Position numbers and translations under genes: made by a program
Shown here: piece after piece, positions 40,414 to 49,087 of the stretch
Position numbering within the stretch: position 1 is the first letter of the stretch
How the letters are laid out: each line of letters starts with the position of its first letter
Notes under the pieces: generated by a model
Told to the model about the DNA's origin: nothing
Database searches by the model: none
The model's input: the letters and a program-made list of their open reading frames with translations, nothing else
Source: Diplonema japonicum
Lineage: Eukaryota > Euglenozoa > Diplonemea > Diplonemida > Diplonemidae
NCBI GenBank assembly: GCA_964019335.1
Contig: OZ025717.1
Span: 62,001-126,000 of the forward strand
Reading direction: 5' to 3'
DNA length: 64,000 bases

Positions 40414-41493
40414 CTACAAAGTTGTGCGGAGGTGGTCGGCAGCAGCAAGGCGCAGCATGGCCGTCATCCTGCTGAGAACAGAAGCTTTTTTGTCGCCTTC
40501 GATCTCGATGTCGAAGGCATCCTCCTCGACTGCAAGGGACGCCTCGTCAGAGAGAACGGTCGTTTGGAACGTGCTCCCCTTCCCCTTGACGTAAAGGGTG
40601 AGGGTACCGTTCAAGAGCGACCCATCCGAGCATTCTTCAACGGTGTGGTGCGCCTCCTTGCTGAGGAAAAACACTTTGTTCATATCGTGTGTGAAGCTGT
40701 TCGCTGTAATAAGACCCCCTTCCACCTCTTTCGGAGAAGAGAGTTTTCCATTACCGTCACGGGTATACTCGTAGTGACGATCACCTGAATCCTTAGAAAC
40801 CGACCAGATGGTGTGCCTATAACACCCGTAGAGACACATCGAGGCAAAGTTGTTCTTGTGGTTGTGAATGTACGTCTCGGCCAATGCAGGGAACATATGC
40901 AGCCTTACCTCAAGTGCATCAGACGAGAATAAATAGAATCGTGTCATGACACCTGGTACTTCGTCAACACGCATATCCTCAGCAAAACCGTTTGAGTAGA
41001 TAGCCGTAGTGGCCAAATTGTGGCCAACTTTTTCAATTGAGAAGAGGTCATCTTCTTGCAGTTCCTTACCGGGTCTGTTCATGATGGTATTGTTAAGTTC
41101 CTGCATGGCGTGCATTGCTGAATCTAGTGTTGTGTTTTCTATTGGGTGGTGCCTGCGAAACCCTGGGTTGTTGAGCCTCCACATGTGTGTGACAGCTTGT
41201 TCTATTTTTCGGTCCGCGCGGGCCTTGATTTTTATTTCCTTGATTATGTTTCTTTCTGTGGTTGTGTTGGGGCTTCTTCGTTTGAGCTGCCTGTTTGCTT
41301 TTTTCGCCAATCGCTGCTCTCGTGCTGCGTCTTTCAGTTCGTCTCGTATTGTCTTCTCCCATTCTATTAGGGTCGACAGGCCTACTTCGTCAAGACGCCT
41401 TTCTTTCACTACAACCGACAGAAAGTTCATTGCGGTGTCAACCTTCCCCCACATCTCTGAAGGATCCGAGCCGTTGCTACCTGCTTCGCTCAT
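40414..41493 (-). CDS. cupin-like protein of unknown function
   Basis: 359 aa, no signal peptide. The N-terminal 120 residues are helical and basic (REQRLAKKANRQLKRRS, IIKEIKIKARADRKIEQ). The C-terminal half looks like a small-molecule dioxygenase-type cupin: LHMFPALAETYIHNHKNNFA gives an HxH metal motif, followed by CLYGCYRHTIW. A later AHHTVEE supplies a possible third ligand. Thiol dioxygenases have this order of motifs, but residues beyond the HxH cannot be matched with certainty. Substrate unknown. The frame is intact from the first ATG, and codon use is less biased than in the metabolic genes at 10-27 kb. Confidence 0.6.
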   Translation of the reverse strand: MSEAGSNGSDPSEMWGKVDTAMNFLSVVVKERRLDEVGLSTLIEWEKTIRDELKDAAREQRLAKKANRQLKRRSPNTTTERNIIKEIKIKARADRKIEQAVTHMWRLNNPGFRRHHPIENTTLDSAMHAMQELNNTIMNRPGKELQEDDLFSIEKVGHNLATTAIYSNGFAEDMRVDEVPGVMTRFYLFSSDALEVRLHMFPALAETYIHNHKNNFASMCLYGCYRHTIWSVSKDSGDRHYEYTRDGNGKLSSPKEVEGGLITANSFTHDMNKVFFLSKEAHHTVEECSDGSLLNGTLTLYVKGKGSTFQTTVLSDEASLAVEEDAFDIEIEGDKKASVLSRMTAMLRLAAADHLRTTL

Positions 41494-42013
41494 TGGTGGT
41501 TGCTTTTTTTCCCCCCTTTCGCGTGTATTCTTTTTTTTTTTTTTTGAGAAACAGGAGAAAAAAAAAAAAAAAAACAGAAAACGGAATTTAAAAAAAAAAA
41601 ATGCAAACTAACTTTGGCGATTATTCCTTCCGTTTTTTTTTTTTTTTTTTTTTTTTCTTTTCCTCCAACCTTCAATAGCTTGTAAAGAAGAAAAAAATCG
41701 CACTACTGCAAAAAAAAAAAAAAAAAAAGAAAAAACTAGCTGTAATAATTATTGTTTTTTTTTCTCGTTTTTTTTTTTTTTTTGCGCCCTAATAAATAAG
41801 GTACACTAATATAAAAAAAACCCCCCCCCCCCGTTTTCGTTCTTAAAACTCCGTTCCCCGTATTTCTAAAGAAAAATAAAAATGCGAGAACCCTGCGAAA
41901 TAACACGTCGGGACGGCACTTTTTGCGGAGAAAAAAAAAAAAAAAAGGGCGGAGAAAAAAGAAGAAAAGAAAATATGGGAGGGGGGGGGAGGGGGAATCT
42001 TTTTTTTCTCTTC
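41494..42013. other. intergenic
   Basis: Almost entirely homopolymers, with a short ordinary block at about 41830-41930 that has no usable frame. No gene seen. Confidence 0.6.
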
Positions 42014-42473
42014 CTAGTTAATCTTAAGAAGCTCCACCTCGAAGTTGAGGTCAGCGTTGGGGGGGATCACACCACCGGCACCCCTGGCACCTGAAGAGAG
42101 GTACAACAAAAAAAAAAAATTTTTTTTTCCCAACTCATACCGTAACCGAAGTCCGAAGAAATCTTGAGAATAGCCTTCTCGCCAAGGCTCATCTGCATAA
42201 CACCCTCATCCCAGCCCTTGATGACCTGGCCAACGCCAATCTGGAACTGGAAGGGACCCCTTTCCACGCTGGAGTCGAACTTGTTGCCGTTCTGCGGGGG
42301 GTGGGGGGTTCAAAAAGAGAAAAAAAGGGGGGGTTACACACCGAGGCAAGAGTACCAGTGTAGTGCATGGAGAGTCTGTCCCCCGCCTTGGGGAAAGTAA
42401 CACCGTCACCGGCCTTAAGCACTTCCTTAACGACACCCATTGCTTTGTTGAGGGAAATGGTCTTTCTGAACAT
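42014..42473 (-). CDS. FKBP-type peptidyl-prolyl isomerase, three exons
   Basis: 119-aa single-domain FKBP of the FKBP12 class. Proline isomerase acting on protein substrates in the cytosol. Recognisable in order: [89 protein letters not shown]506-pocket residues (Tyr in HYTG, Asp in KFDSS, Phe in PFQF, Val-Ile, Trp in GWDEG) are kept. Introns are 42292-42341 and 42091-42140, each 50 nt. The first ATG at 42473 adds 11 residues to the usual start MGVVKEV (ATG at 42440). The likely acceptor GTTTGTTGCAG lies upstream of both, so 42473 is preferred but not certain. Confidence 0.93.
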
Positions 42474-42510
42474 GATCTATAATGGGGTTAATACAGAACT
42501 GCAACAAACC

Positions 42511-42541
<31 letters not shown>

Positions 42542-43098
42542 TATTCTAAAAAAAAAAAAAAAGAAGAAGAAGTGTTAAGAAAGCATAGTAGTCGAGAGTC
42601 CCCCTCTTTTTTTCTTTTTTTTTCTCCTCTTCCTTTTTACCGTTTTGAAAAAAACAGCAAAACAAATTGTTGATGTTGATAAGAAAAAGAGTCAAGTCGT
42701 AGTTGTTTGTACACACGGTACTGCATGCGGTGATTGCGAAGCTCCCCGTTAGCCCTGCCATGAACATCATGTACATCTGCACCGTGTGGAGGAGGAGGAG
42801 GAGGAAGAGAAGGAGGAGGTGGATAGGGTTCTAAGGTTCGTCGATCTTGAGCTTGAAACGTGGCTTGGGTTCTTTTCAAAGGGTTTCAAACCGGGTTGCA
42901 ACTAGCTCTCTTTATCAGAATCCAGCAGGGTCACAGCACTCGTCCACTTGCTGTCCAAGGCACGCTGCTTCTGCAAAGATACAGCACTCGTAGCCGCACT
43001 TTTCATGTTTATACCACTTCTTTAAAAAAAAAAAGAAAAAAAAGAGTTTTAGAAGGGAAAAAAAAAAAAAAAAAAAAAAAAAAAGAAAGAAAGAAACA
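42474..43098. other. intergenic with short ambiguous open frames
   Basis: Just after the SCO1 gene a T-rich tract and AAAG lead to a 34-codon ATG frame (from about 43006, MKSAATSAVSLQKQ). An overlapping frame without ATG is Cys-rich (KWYKHEKCGYECC, DECCDPAGF). Further on, at about 42704-42779 (minus), an acceptor-like CACGGTGCAG precedes MYMMFMAGLTGSF, which resembles the first membrane segment of EMC4, but nothing matching the rest of EMC4 follows. I do not call a gene. Confidence 0.35.
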
Positions 43099-43896
43099 CT
43101 AAAACCCACGCTGCGCCATGAGCTTCGCCATGCCCTCCACGATTTCTTCCTCGTTGAACCTGCTGCCGAAGACCTCCATGAACTCGAAATTGTTGTCGAA
43201 AAAGTAAATCGCAATGGAATGATCGATCAGGTAGTCACCCTCCGTGGACTCCAAAGGGGATGGAGCAGAGTAGTAGATACGGTGGGATTTGCAAATGGAC
43301 TCCACTTGCTGGGGAGTGCCCACGAGACCCAGGAAGTCCTTGTGAAACTCCGACAGGTAGGCTTTGATCTCCCTTAGTGAGTCCCTTCCTGGATCGCACG
43401 AGACGAAGAGAGGTGTGAAGCTTGCCAACGGGAACTTCTCCCGAAGAGCGTCAGTAACCTTTGACATCCTGTTCAGCTCCACTGGGCAGATCTCAGGGCA
43501 GTGTGTGAACCCAAAGTACATAATAGGAAACGTACCGTAGAAATCAGCCCTGGTTCGGGGCTTGCCGTCTATGTCCACTAACGTCCAGTCACCCCCTACG
43601 GAGGCCTTGCCGACGGACTTCATTTCCGATGTCCTGAAACCTTCTCTCTCCTTCTTCATGTTGCTGTAAGACCACCACCCTGCAAGTGGGCCTAGAATAC
43701 CTATCAAGCCCATTTGGATCCATTTCAGAACGAGCTCTCTGTCCGCCATCGCTTCCTTCTGCTGTTCTTTGTTTTTTTTCTTGTCCTCGTACGTTTTCAT
43801 CTCTTCCTTGTCCTTTCCCAGTCCCGACGCATACCGACGTGTGGCCACAGGCACCCAACTCATTGTGGCGCCCTTCTTTAATACCACTCGAAGCAT
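43099..43896 (-). CDS. SCO1: SCO1/SenC copper chaperone for cytochrome c oxidase
   Basis: 265 aa from MLRVVLKKG; the basic N-terminus with RRYASGL suits a mitochondrial targeting signal. One membrane segment lies at about residues 55-75 (KWIQMGLIGILGPLAGWW), then the thioredoxin-like domain facing the intermembrane space. Copper ligands are intact: CPEICP (CxxxC) near residue 137 and His in YLIDHSIAIYFF near residue 225. Role: delivers copper to the CuA site of complex IV. The start is the first ATG after a T-rich leader. The 40-nt retroelement end at 43979-44018 lies about 80 nt upstream. Confidence 0.95.
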   Translation of the reverse strand: MLRVVLKKGATMSWVPVATRRYASGLGKDKEEMKTYEDKKKNKEQQKEAMADRELVLKWIQMGLIGILGPLAGWWSYSNMKKEREGFRTSEMKSVGKASVGGDWTLVDIDGKPRTRADFYGTFPIMYFGFTHCPEICPVELNRMSKVTDALREKFPLASFTPLFVSCDPGRDSLREIKAYLSEFHKDFLGLVGTPQQVESICKSHRIYYSAPSPLESTEGDYLIDHSIAIYFFDNNFEFMEVFGSRFNEEEIVEGMAKLMAQRGF

Positions 43897-43978
43897 TTTT
43901 TTCTTGTTTTTTTGTTTCTCTTCTCTGCTGTGTCTATATCGTTGCAAGAAAATATTATGCAAAAAAAGAGGGGGGAAA

Positions 43979-44018
43979 GGTGTCGTTGAAGGGAACCTGC
44001 AGTATGTGACAGGATCGC
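43979..44018 (-). mobile_element. 40-nt copy of a retroelement terminus
   Basis: Identical at 39 of 40 positions to 15484-15523, the distal end of the larger relic. It includes cctgcagtatgtgacaggat. On the minus strand both copies end GACACC and then run into T/C-rich DNA. Loss of everything upstream fits 5' truncation during insertion of a retrotransposon. Confidence 0.7.
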
Positions 44019-44652
44019 TTTAAAAAAAAAAAAATCGGGGAGGGGAAAAAAAAAAAAAAAAAGCAGAAAGCCATGTTAAATTCATGCTAATTTGGCTTTG
44101 ATTTTTTTTTTTTTTTTTTTAGAAAGGGGAAATAGCTGAAAACCTAGGTTGGATCATCAGAATGAAAAAAAAAAAGGGAAAAAAAAAAAAAAAAAAAAGG
44201 GGAAAAAAAAAAGAAGAAGAAGGAGAAAAATTAAACTGGTTGGAGGAGCGCTCATTTTTTTTTTTATAAGATAGGGTAAATTCACGCAACTACTAGTTTT
44301 CCTTCTTCATTCCCTCTTTTGTTCTCTCTTTTTTTCTTTTTCTTTTTTTTTTCCCTCTTCTAAGTACCATTTTTTAAAACACAAACAGACAAAAAAAAAA
44401 AGATGTCAACCCTATAGGTTGCACTTAAGTCGTACTCCCAACAGCCGCCTTCAACTCCACAGCCGTCACCATTAAATTACAAAAAAGAGATTTCTAAAAG
44501 CATCAGTGCCAAACAAGACAAATCCTCTTTGAAGAAAAACCCTCTAAACAGAAGGGAAAAAAAAAAAAAAAAAAAAAACATGAGATAAAAAATAAAGAGG
44601 AGAGGAATAGATACAAAAAAAAATGTAGGCTGTTCGTTATAGAAGAACCATC

Positions 44653-44683
<31 letters not shown>

Positions 44684-44765
44684 AGGAAAAAAAATATAAG
44701 GATACTGAGAAATATAAAAGCCCATTTAAGAGGCCAATCAATTTTTTTTTTTTTTTTTTTTTAAA
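44019..44765. other. intergenic
   Basis: Poly-A/T-rich 3' region of the P450 gene and upstream region of SCO1; apart from the element scrap at 44403-44476 there is nothing. Confidence 0.6.
44403..44476 (-). mobile_element. short retroelement scrap
   Basis: On the minus strand a 15-codon frame reads MVTAVELKAAVGS, matching VSAVELA of the 30.7-kb fragment and VTAVELP of the 52.9-kb fragment. About 35 nt later CCTATAGGGTTGACATC resembles the end of the 52.8-kb copy. The middle of the coding region is missing. Short and therefore uncertain. Confidence 0.4.
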
Positions 44766-46268
44766 TTAAACTTTGTGTACGAAAACTTCGAGGCCGTTGC
44801 TGTCCAACTGCCAAGTGGCCGAGGGCTTCATCTTGGGGACAAACCCTTCACGCATAGAGAACTTGAAGTTCGCGAACAGCGTCAACAGGGCAATCTTCCC
44901 CTCTAGCATAGCCATATTCTTTCCCAAGCACAGTCTTGGCCCTGCATTGAAGCTCGAGTACATGTAATCATCGTGGGTCCCGTCCATCCATCTCTGAGGG
45001 TTGAACTTTACAGCGTCGTCCCCCCACAGCTTCTCATATCTATTTGTTGCAAAGGGCACCCAATTGACACGAACGTCGGTAGGGACCGTGATCCCAGAGG
45101 GGAATGTTGTCTCGTTCAAACAAACTTTCTCGTTGGCTGGTACCGCAGGGAACAGGCGAAGGGTTTCAAACAGAACAGCCTCCGCAACAGAGGCATTCTC
45201 GACATCGTCGAATGTAAGAATATCTTGCTTGTTTCCACCAGAACATGCCATTGCCTCCTCGTGCAGTTTGTCCTGCCACTCTGGGTGCTCGCAGAGACAC
45301 TGCATGGCCGACGTCAAGGCAGACCCCATGGTGTCCCTGCCAGCGATGACAACGTTGAGAATCATATGCATGACGAACTCCTTGTCGAATGTGCCGCCTG
45401 ACCTTTCTTCGTTTAGGAACAGTCCAGTCATTGTGCGGTCGTCCATGACAATATCTTTTTTCAAGCTGCCGTCCTGTTCCATGTACTGGTCCATCACTTC
45501 TGTGACATATGCCTTCACCACCTTCAGGCCTGTGGCGATACCTTGCTCTGAAGGGAGCTGTAGGAATCTGTTCAACTTCCACCATGGTGTCCTGAACCTC
45601 TGCAGGATACCACGCTGGATGTCGTCGAAAGCTTGTTGGAACTGAACGTCCTTCTCATTCCCTTCCAGGGAACTGACCTCTCTGTTGAACGCTACTCTGT
45701 TGATGCAGTCGAATGTGAAATGGTAGAAGAAGGGCATGATATTGACCGCCTTGCAGGTGGTTGTGGCTGTGTTGTCCAAGACTTTGACAAGAGCCTGTGC
45801 GTGCGTGCCGAACACAATGCTCATTCTCTCCCTGAGCTGTCGGCGGTTGAACAGCTTTGCCATGATGTTGCGCTGTTCCTTCCACACGCTGCCGTCTGTG
45901 TTGAATATACCCTGCCCGAGGAGGCTGGAAAAATTCTCGACAAACTCGGGCGATTTTACGAAATTGTTGAATCTGTCCTTCAGCAGGAATTTAATGTCTT
46001 CCTTCTCCACCACAACAACCGCCATCTTGCCCCCCACAGCGGACCACCCGAAGCTGTTGTACCCGTTCCCTTTGAGCTCTTCATACACAAATTGCGGAAA
46101 TCCAGAGTTGCCCTTCAGGATATTCTTCACGGCACCGAGAGTGGTTCCGAAGAAAGGTAGATGTCCCTTATTCATGGGGATGCCCTTCAGGGTGCGGGCC
46201 CTGTATTTGTAAAGCACGATGCAGAGGAAGCACGCTGCATAGAAGAATATTTGCGTGCAAGGATTCAT
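44766..46268 (-). CDS. cytochrome P450 monooxygenase (CYP4/CYP86-like)
   Basis: 500 aa with an N-terminal membrane anchor (IFFYAACFLCIVLYKYRA), as in endoplasmic-reticulum P450s. I-helix oxygen-activation motif AGRDTMGSA near residue 308; ExxR in FETLRLFP near 367; PERF-like NPQRWMDG; heme-binding FNAGPRLCLGKNMA with the cysteine near residue 446. WKEQRNIMAKLF is the C-helix heme contact. The AGRDT variant and the WxxxR/NxR spacing resemble fatty-acid omega-hydroxylases of the CYP4/CYP86 clan, so a lipid or sterol substrate is likely. The subfamily cannot be settled by eye. A reductase partner is not in this window. Confidence 0.92.
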   Translation of the reverse strand: MNPCTQIFFYAACFLCIVLYKYRARTLKGIPMNKGHLPFFGTTLGAVKNILKGNSGFPQFVYEELKGNGYNSFGWSAVGGKMAVVVVEKEDIKFLLKDRFNNFVKSPEFVENFSSLLGQGIFNTDGSVWKEQRNIMAKLFNRRQLRERMSIVFGTHAQALVKVLDNTATTTCKAVNIMPFFYHFTFDCINRVAFNREVSSLEGNEKDVQFQQAFDDIQRGILQRFRTPWWKLNRFLQLPSEQGIATGLKVVKAYVTEVMDQYMEQDGSLKKDIVMDDRTMTGLFLNEERSGGTFDKEFVMHMILNVVIAGRDTMGSALTSAMQCLCEHPEWQDKLHEEAMACSGGNKQDILTFDDVENASVAEAVLFETLRLFPAVPANEKVCLNETTFPSGITVPTDVRVNWVPFATNRYEKLWGDDAVKFNPQRWMDGTHDDYMYSSFNAGPRLCLGKNMAMLEGKIALLTLFANFKFSMREGFVPKMKPSATWQLDSNGLEVFVHKV

Positions 46269-46850
46269 TTTTATTTAGATGTGTAAAATAGAACTGTTTT
46301 TTTTTTTTTGTTATTATTATAATTTGCAAAGGGGACTCGTTTCTTAAAAAGGGACTTTGCGTTCACCGACCAATGACAGGGGGACGGCTCTTGTTTTTTT
46401 TTTCTTTGTTTTTTTTTTTTTTTTTTGAGGGAAAGAAAAATGGATTAAAAGTAGAGAGTTAGTAACGAAGAAAACAAAAAAAAAAAAAAAAAAAAAAAAA
46501 AAACAAGAAAATAGCATTCAATACCGAACGAATAATAAACAAGAAAATGAAGTGTAAAAAGGAGAGGTGTGCTTTGCTTTCTCTCTTTTTCTTTTCTCCT
46601 GACGGAAACAAAGAAAAAGAAGAAAAGCACAGTGAGAACGTTTTTTTTTTTTTCTTTTTTCTTTTTTCTTCCTTCTCCCGTTTTCTTTCTTTTTTTTTAT
46701 TTCCGAAGAAAACGAATAGCATAATAACGAATATGGAAAGGGAATGGGGGGGGGGGGGATATTTTTAATAACAATCCTTCACCGCTCTTTGTATCAAATG
46801 ATTACAAAGAAGCAGCCATAGACAAAGCGAAGTATCCTTCACCTCGCACC
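46269..46850. other. intergenic
   Basis: Homopolymer-rich; no gene seen. A poly-G run lies at about 46746-46758. Confidence 0.6.
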
Positions 46851-48926
46851 CTACACGGTCATCTTCCCCCCGATTCTTGCACGCTGCACCAAAGACCGCG
46901 GGACAGGGGACCCCCGGCCTTTAGAAGCGATCGGTTGTTCTCCATGAGACGACACTGGCGAACGGCGTTTCGGAGACCCCCGTGAAGGGGGAACAGGAGG
47001 AGAACCTGAACTGATTGAAGCGGAGGTACCCAAAGAATCTCCATCAGCAGCTTCATCGGGCGGCACCCCAATGCTGGAAGATCTACTGAACCGGTGCCTC
47101 CTTGTGGGTGTAAGAGGACGGGTGACTGCTTCTTGGTTAATAGAATTTAACTCTTCGGCTGTGAGACAGAAGTCGTTCAGCAGCAACGTGTTATTCATCT
47201 CAACGTCACCCAGAGTGTCATCGAGATCATTAACACTACGATCTGGTACTGTTGCAAACCGGTACACAGCCATGCAAGTGTCGGTGCACCACCTAGCACT
47301 GCAGATTGTGATGGTGAGGACAACGAGCAGGGCCGTGCTGGTGTTGGAGTATCCAGACAACAACAGTGCGAAGGACAGGAAGAGCCCTGCAGCTATGTCC
47401 ATCACTGTGTTCATCGGGCGTGCAAACGGCCTGTGCCACACAAGGACACCCGCATACCCGACATGCACTGCGGCCAGAACAATTCGTTTGTAATAGCACC
47501 CGTCTGCTGTGCCCGTGTGCGCACTCTGCACGGCGCACACCACCACTGTAAACCCTATCTCGACAAGCACAAACCACGCGGCCACCATAGGTGTGTACGT
47601 AAGGTACACCGCGCCATACCTCCTCCTGCACCCCTCCTCGACGGACACCCACTCCCCCGATCCCTTGATCATGTATGCTAGCTTAGTTTCAGCTGTCACG
47701 GAACCGAACACAGCAACTGTATTGAAATCGGGTGCCTGCTTCCAAGACAGCTGCAATCCCACCCCCACGGTAAGGAGGGTTGCTCCACCAAGGTACCAAA
47801 GATCCGAGTTGAACAGAAGCGTGAATGAAGAGAAGACGATGCCAGGGAAGGCAGCAAAGAAGACAAGAAGAGAAAGGTAAGGGAAGAGAACGTTTGCCCG
47901 CCAGCGGGAGAGGAAAGCTACCGCAGCGTGGGTTCCAAGGAAAGCTAGGAAAACCGCAGTATTAAAGAAGAGGGGGGCGGTGTAGGGGGGTGTGCCCATG
48001 GAGGGGTACACGTCGATGAGTTGGTCGCAGGGAAGAAGGGTGACAAATAAACGGCCTCCTGCTAGCGGGCCGCCTGCAAACGGGGAACACACTTGAAGGA
48101 ACACGGCCACCCAAGTTGCGTACTTCAGCCATCTGCTCATCATATTAGACTGCTCGTCCACCTCATGAGGTCTCAACCAGCATGACGGCGACACCACCTC
48201 CACGCTCAGGAACTCCATCCCTGGCGAGCCCCCACCGATATTGATGGTACAAAGGCCATGCTTCACAGTGAACTCCAGTGGTTGTTCAGCAGTGGACCAT
48301 TTCATCCATGGGCTGCCATCGACAGATATTTGCGCATGCTGTCCATTCACTGTTGTCCCTGTCACACGGACGTTGTGGTCATCGGTGGAACTGTCGCACC
48401 ACAAGGGGACCTGCAGCACGCCGCAACACGACACGTCGCCCAAAGGGCAGTCATCGTTAAGGGAGTCGAACTCAACACTGCGTGCCACCTTCCACGGAGA
48501 ACGCAACGTGATCGCCTGCACGGCTTTGATACTGGTGCCCCCCGTGGCTTTCCAAACACATGTCTCTGGGTGAATGGTCAGCACTTCAATGCGACTGTCG
48601 CCTCTCAAAGCGAGCGTGTGCGTTGCATTCGGCGTCACTTTGCTTTTTACCAAAGGCGTCCATGCTGTGTGGATGCCATCGTCGACTTGCACGGTGATGT
48701 GTCCTGAGGCGTCTCTCGTGGATATCTCCCACCAGGCTTCCTCTCCACTGCATGTAAACAAATATTCCGCACTGCCCCCTGCCCCTCCTTCAACTGTCTC
48801 GAGAAGTCTCATCGGTGCTGTCACCTGACCGTCCGCAGCAGGCATGATGTCGGCGGCGGTGCATCCTGCAGATGCCAAGGCCAAGGCGAGAAGCGTGAAG
48901 GATGGCGGTGTTGTGTTACATTTCAT
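46851..48926 (-). CDS. large polytopic membrane protein with ectodomain (TRP/Flc-like layout)
   Basis: 691 aa. A signal peptide (FTLLALALASAGCTAADIM) precedes a roughly 240-residue extracellular part that contains two similar beta-rich units, each with a ligand-like ISTRDASGHITVQVDD / GTTVNGQHAQISVDG segment and paired cysteines. Eight or nine membrane segments follow (for example PYLSLLVFFAAFPGIVFSSF, YLGGATLLTVGVGLQLSW, MDIAAGLFLSFALLLSGY). The cytosolic C-tail is rich in Ser, Pro and Arg (RRHRFSRSSSIGVPPDE) with many potential phosphorylation sites. Signal peptide plus ectodomain plus many TMs and the HRPFARPMNTVMD element recall fungal Flc/TRP-like proteins. Function is not established. 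Confidence 0.65.
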   Translation of the reverse strand: MKCNTTPPSFTLLALALASAGCTAADIMPAADGQVTAPMRLLETVEGGAGGSAEYLFTCSGEEAWWEISTRDASGHITVQVDDGIHTAWTPLVKSKVTPNATHTLALRGDSRIEVLTIHPETCVWKATGGTSIKAVQAITLRSPWKVARSVEFDSLNDDCPLGDVSCCGVLQVPLWCDSSTDDHNVRVTGTTVNGQHAQISVDGSPWMKWSTAEQPLEFTVKHGLCTINIGGGSPGMEFLSVEVVSPSCWLRPHEVDEQSNMMSRWLKYATWVAVFLQVCSPFAGGPLAGGRLFVTLLPCDQLIDVYPSMGTPPYTAPLFFNTAVFLAFLGTHAAVAFLSRWRANVLFPYLSLLVFFAAFPGIVFSSFTLLFNSDLWYLGGATLLTVGVGLQLSWKQAPDFNTVAVFGSVTAETKLAYMIKGSGEWVSVEEGCRRRYGAVYLTYTPMVAAWFVLVEIGFTVVVCAVQSAHTGTADGCYYKRIVLAAVHVGYAGVLVWHRPFARPMNTVMDIAAGLFLSFALLLSGYSNTSTALLVVLTITICSARWCTDTCMAVYRFATVPDRSVNDLDDTLGDVEMNNTLLLNDFCLTAEELNSINQEAVTRPLTPTRRHRFSRSSSIGVPPDEAADGDSLGTSASISSGSPPVPPSRGSPKRRSPVSSHGEQPIASKGRGSPVPRSLVQRARIGGKMTV

Positions 48927-49087
48927 TTGCCTCTCTCCCCCTGTCCTGTTTTATGGGTGTTTCGTGTCTTTTTTGTTTTGGCTGTAGGAAACAAAAACAA
49001 AAACAAAAAAAAAAAAAGAGAAAAACTAATACTTACGAATAGGCAAACTTACTACGGGGGATTGTGTAAATAAAGGGAAGTGGGGGA

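Noticed and set aside
42704-42779. EMC4-like first membrane helix (MYMMFMAG...)
   Set aside because: Only about ten residues agree, and no exon resembling the remaining two thirds of EMC4 could be found before the FKBP gene.
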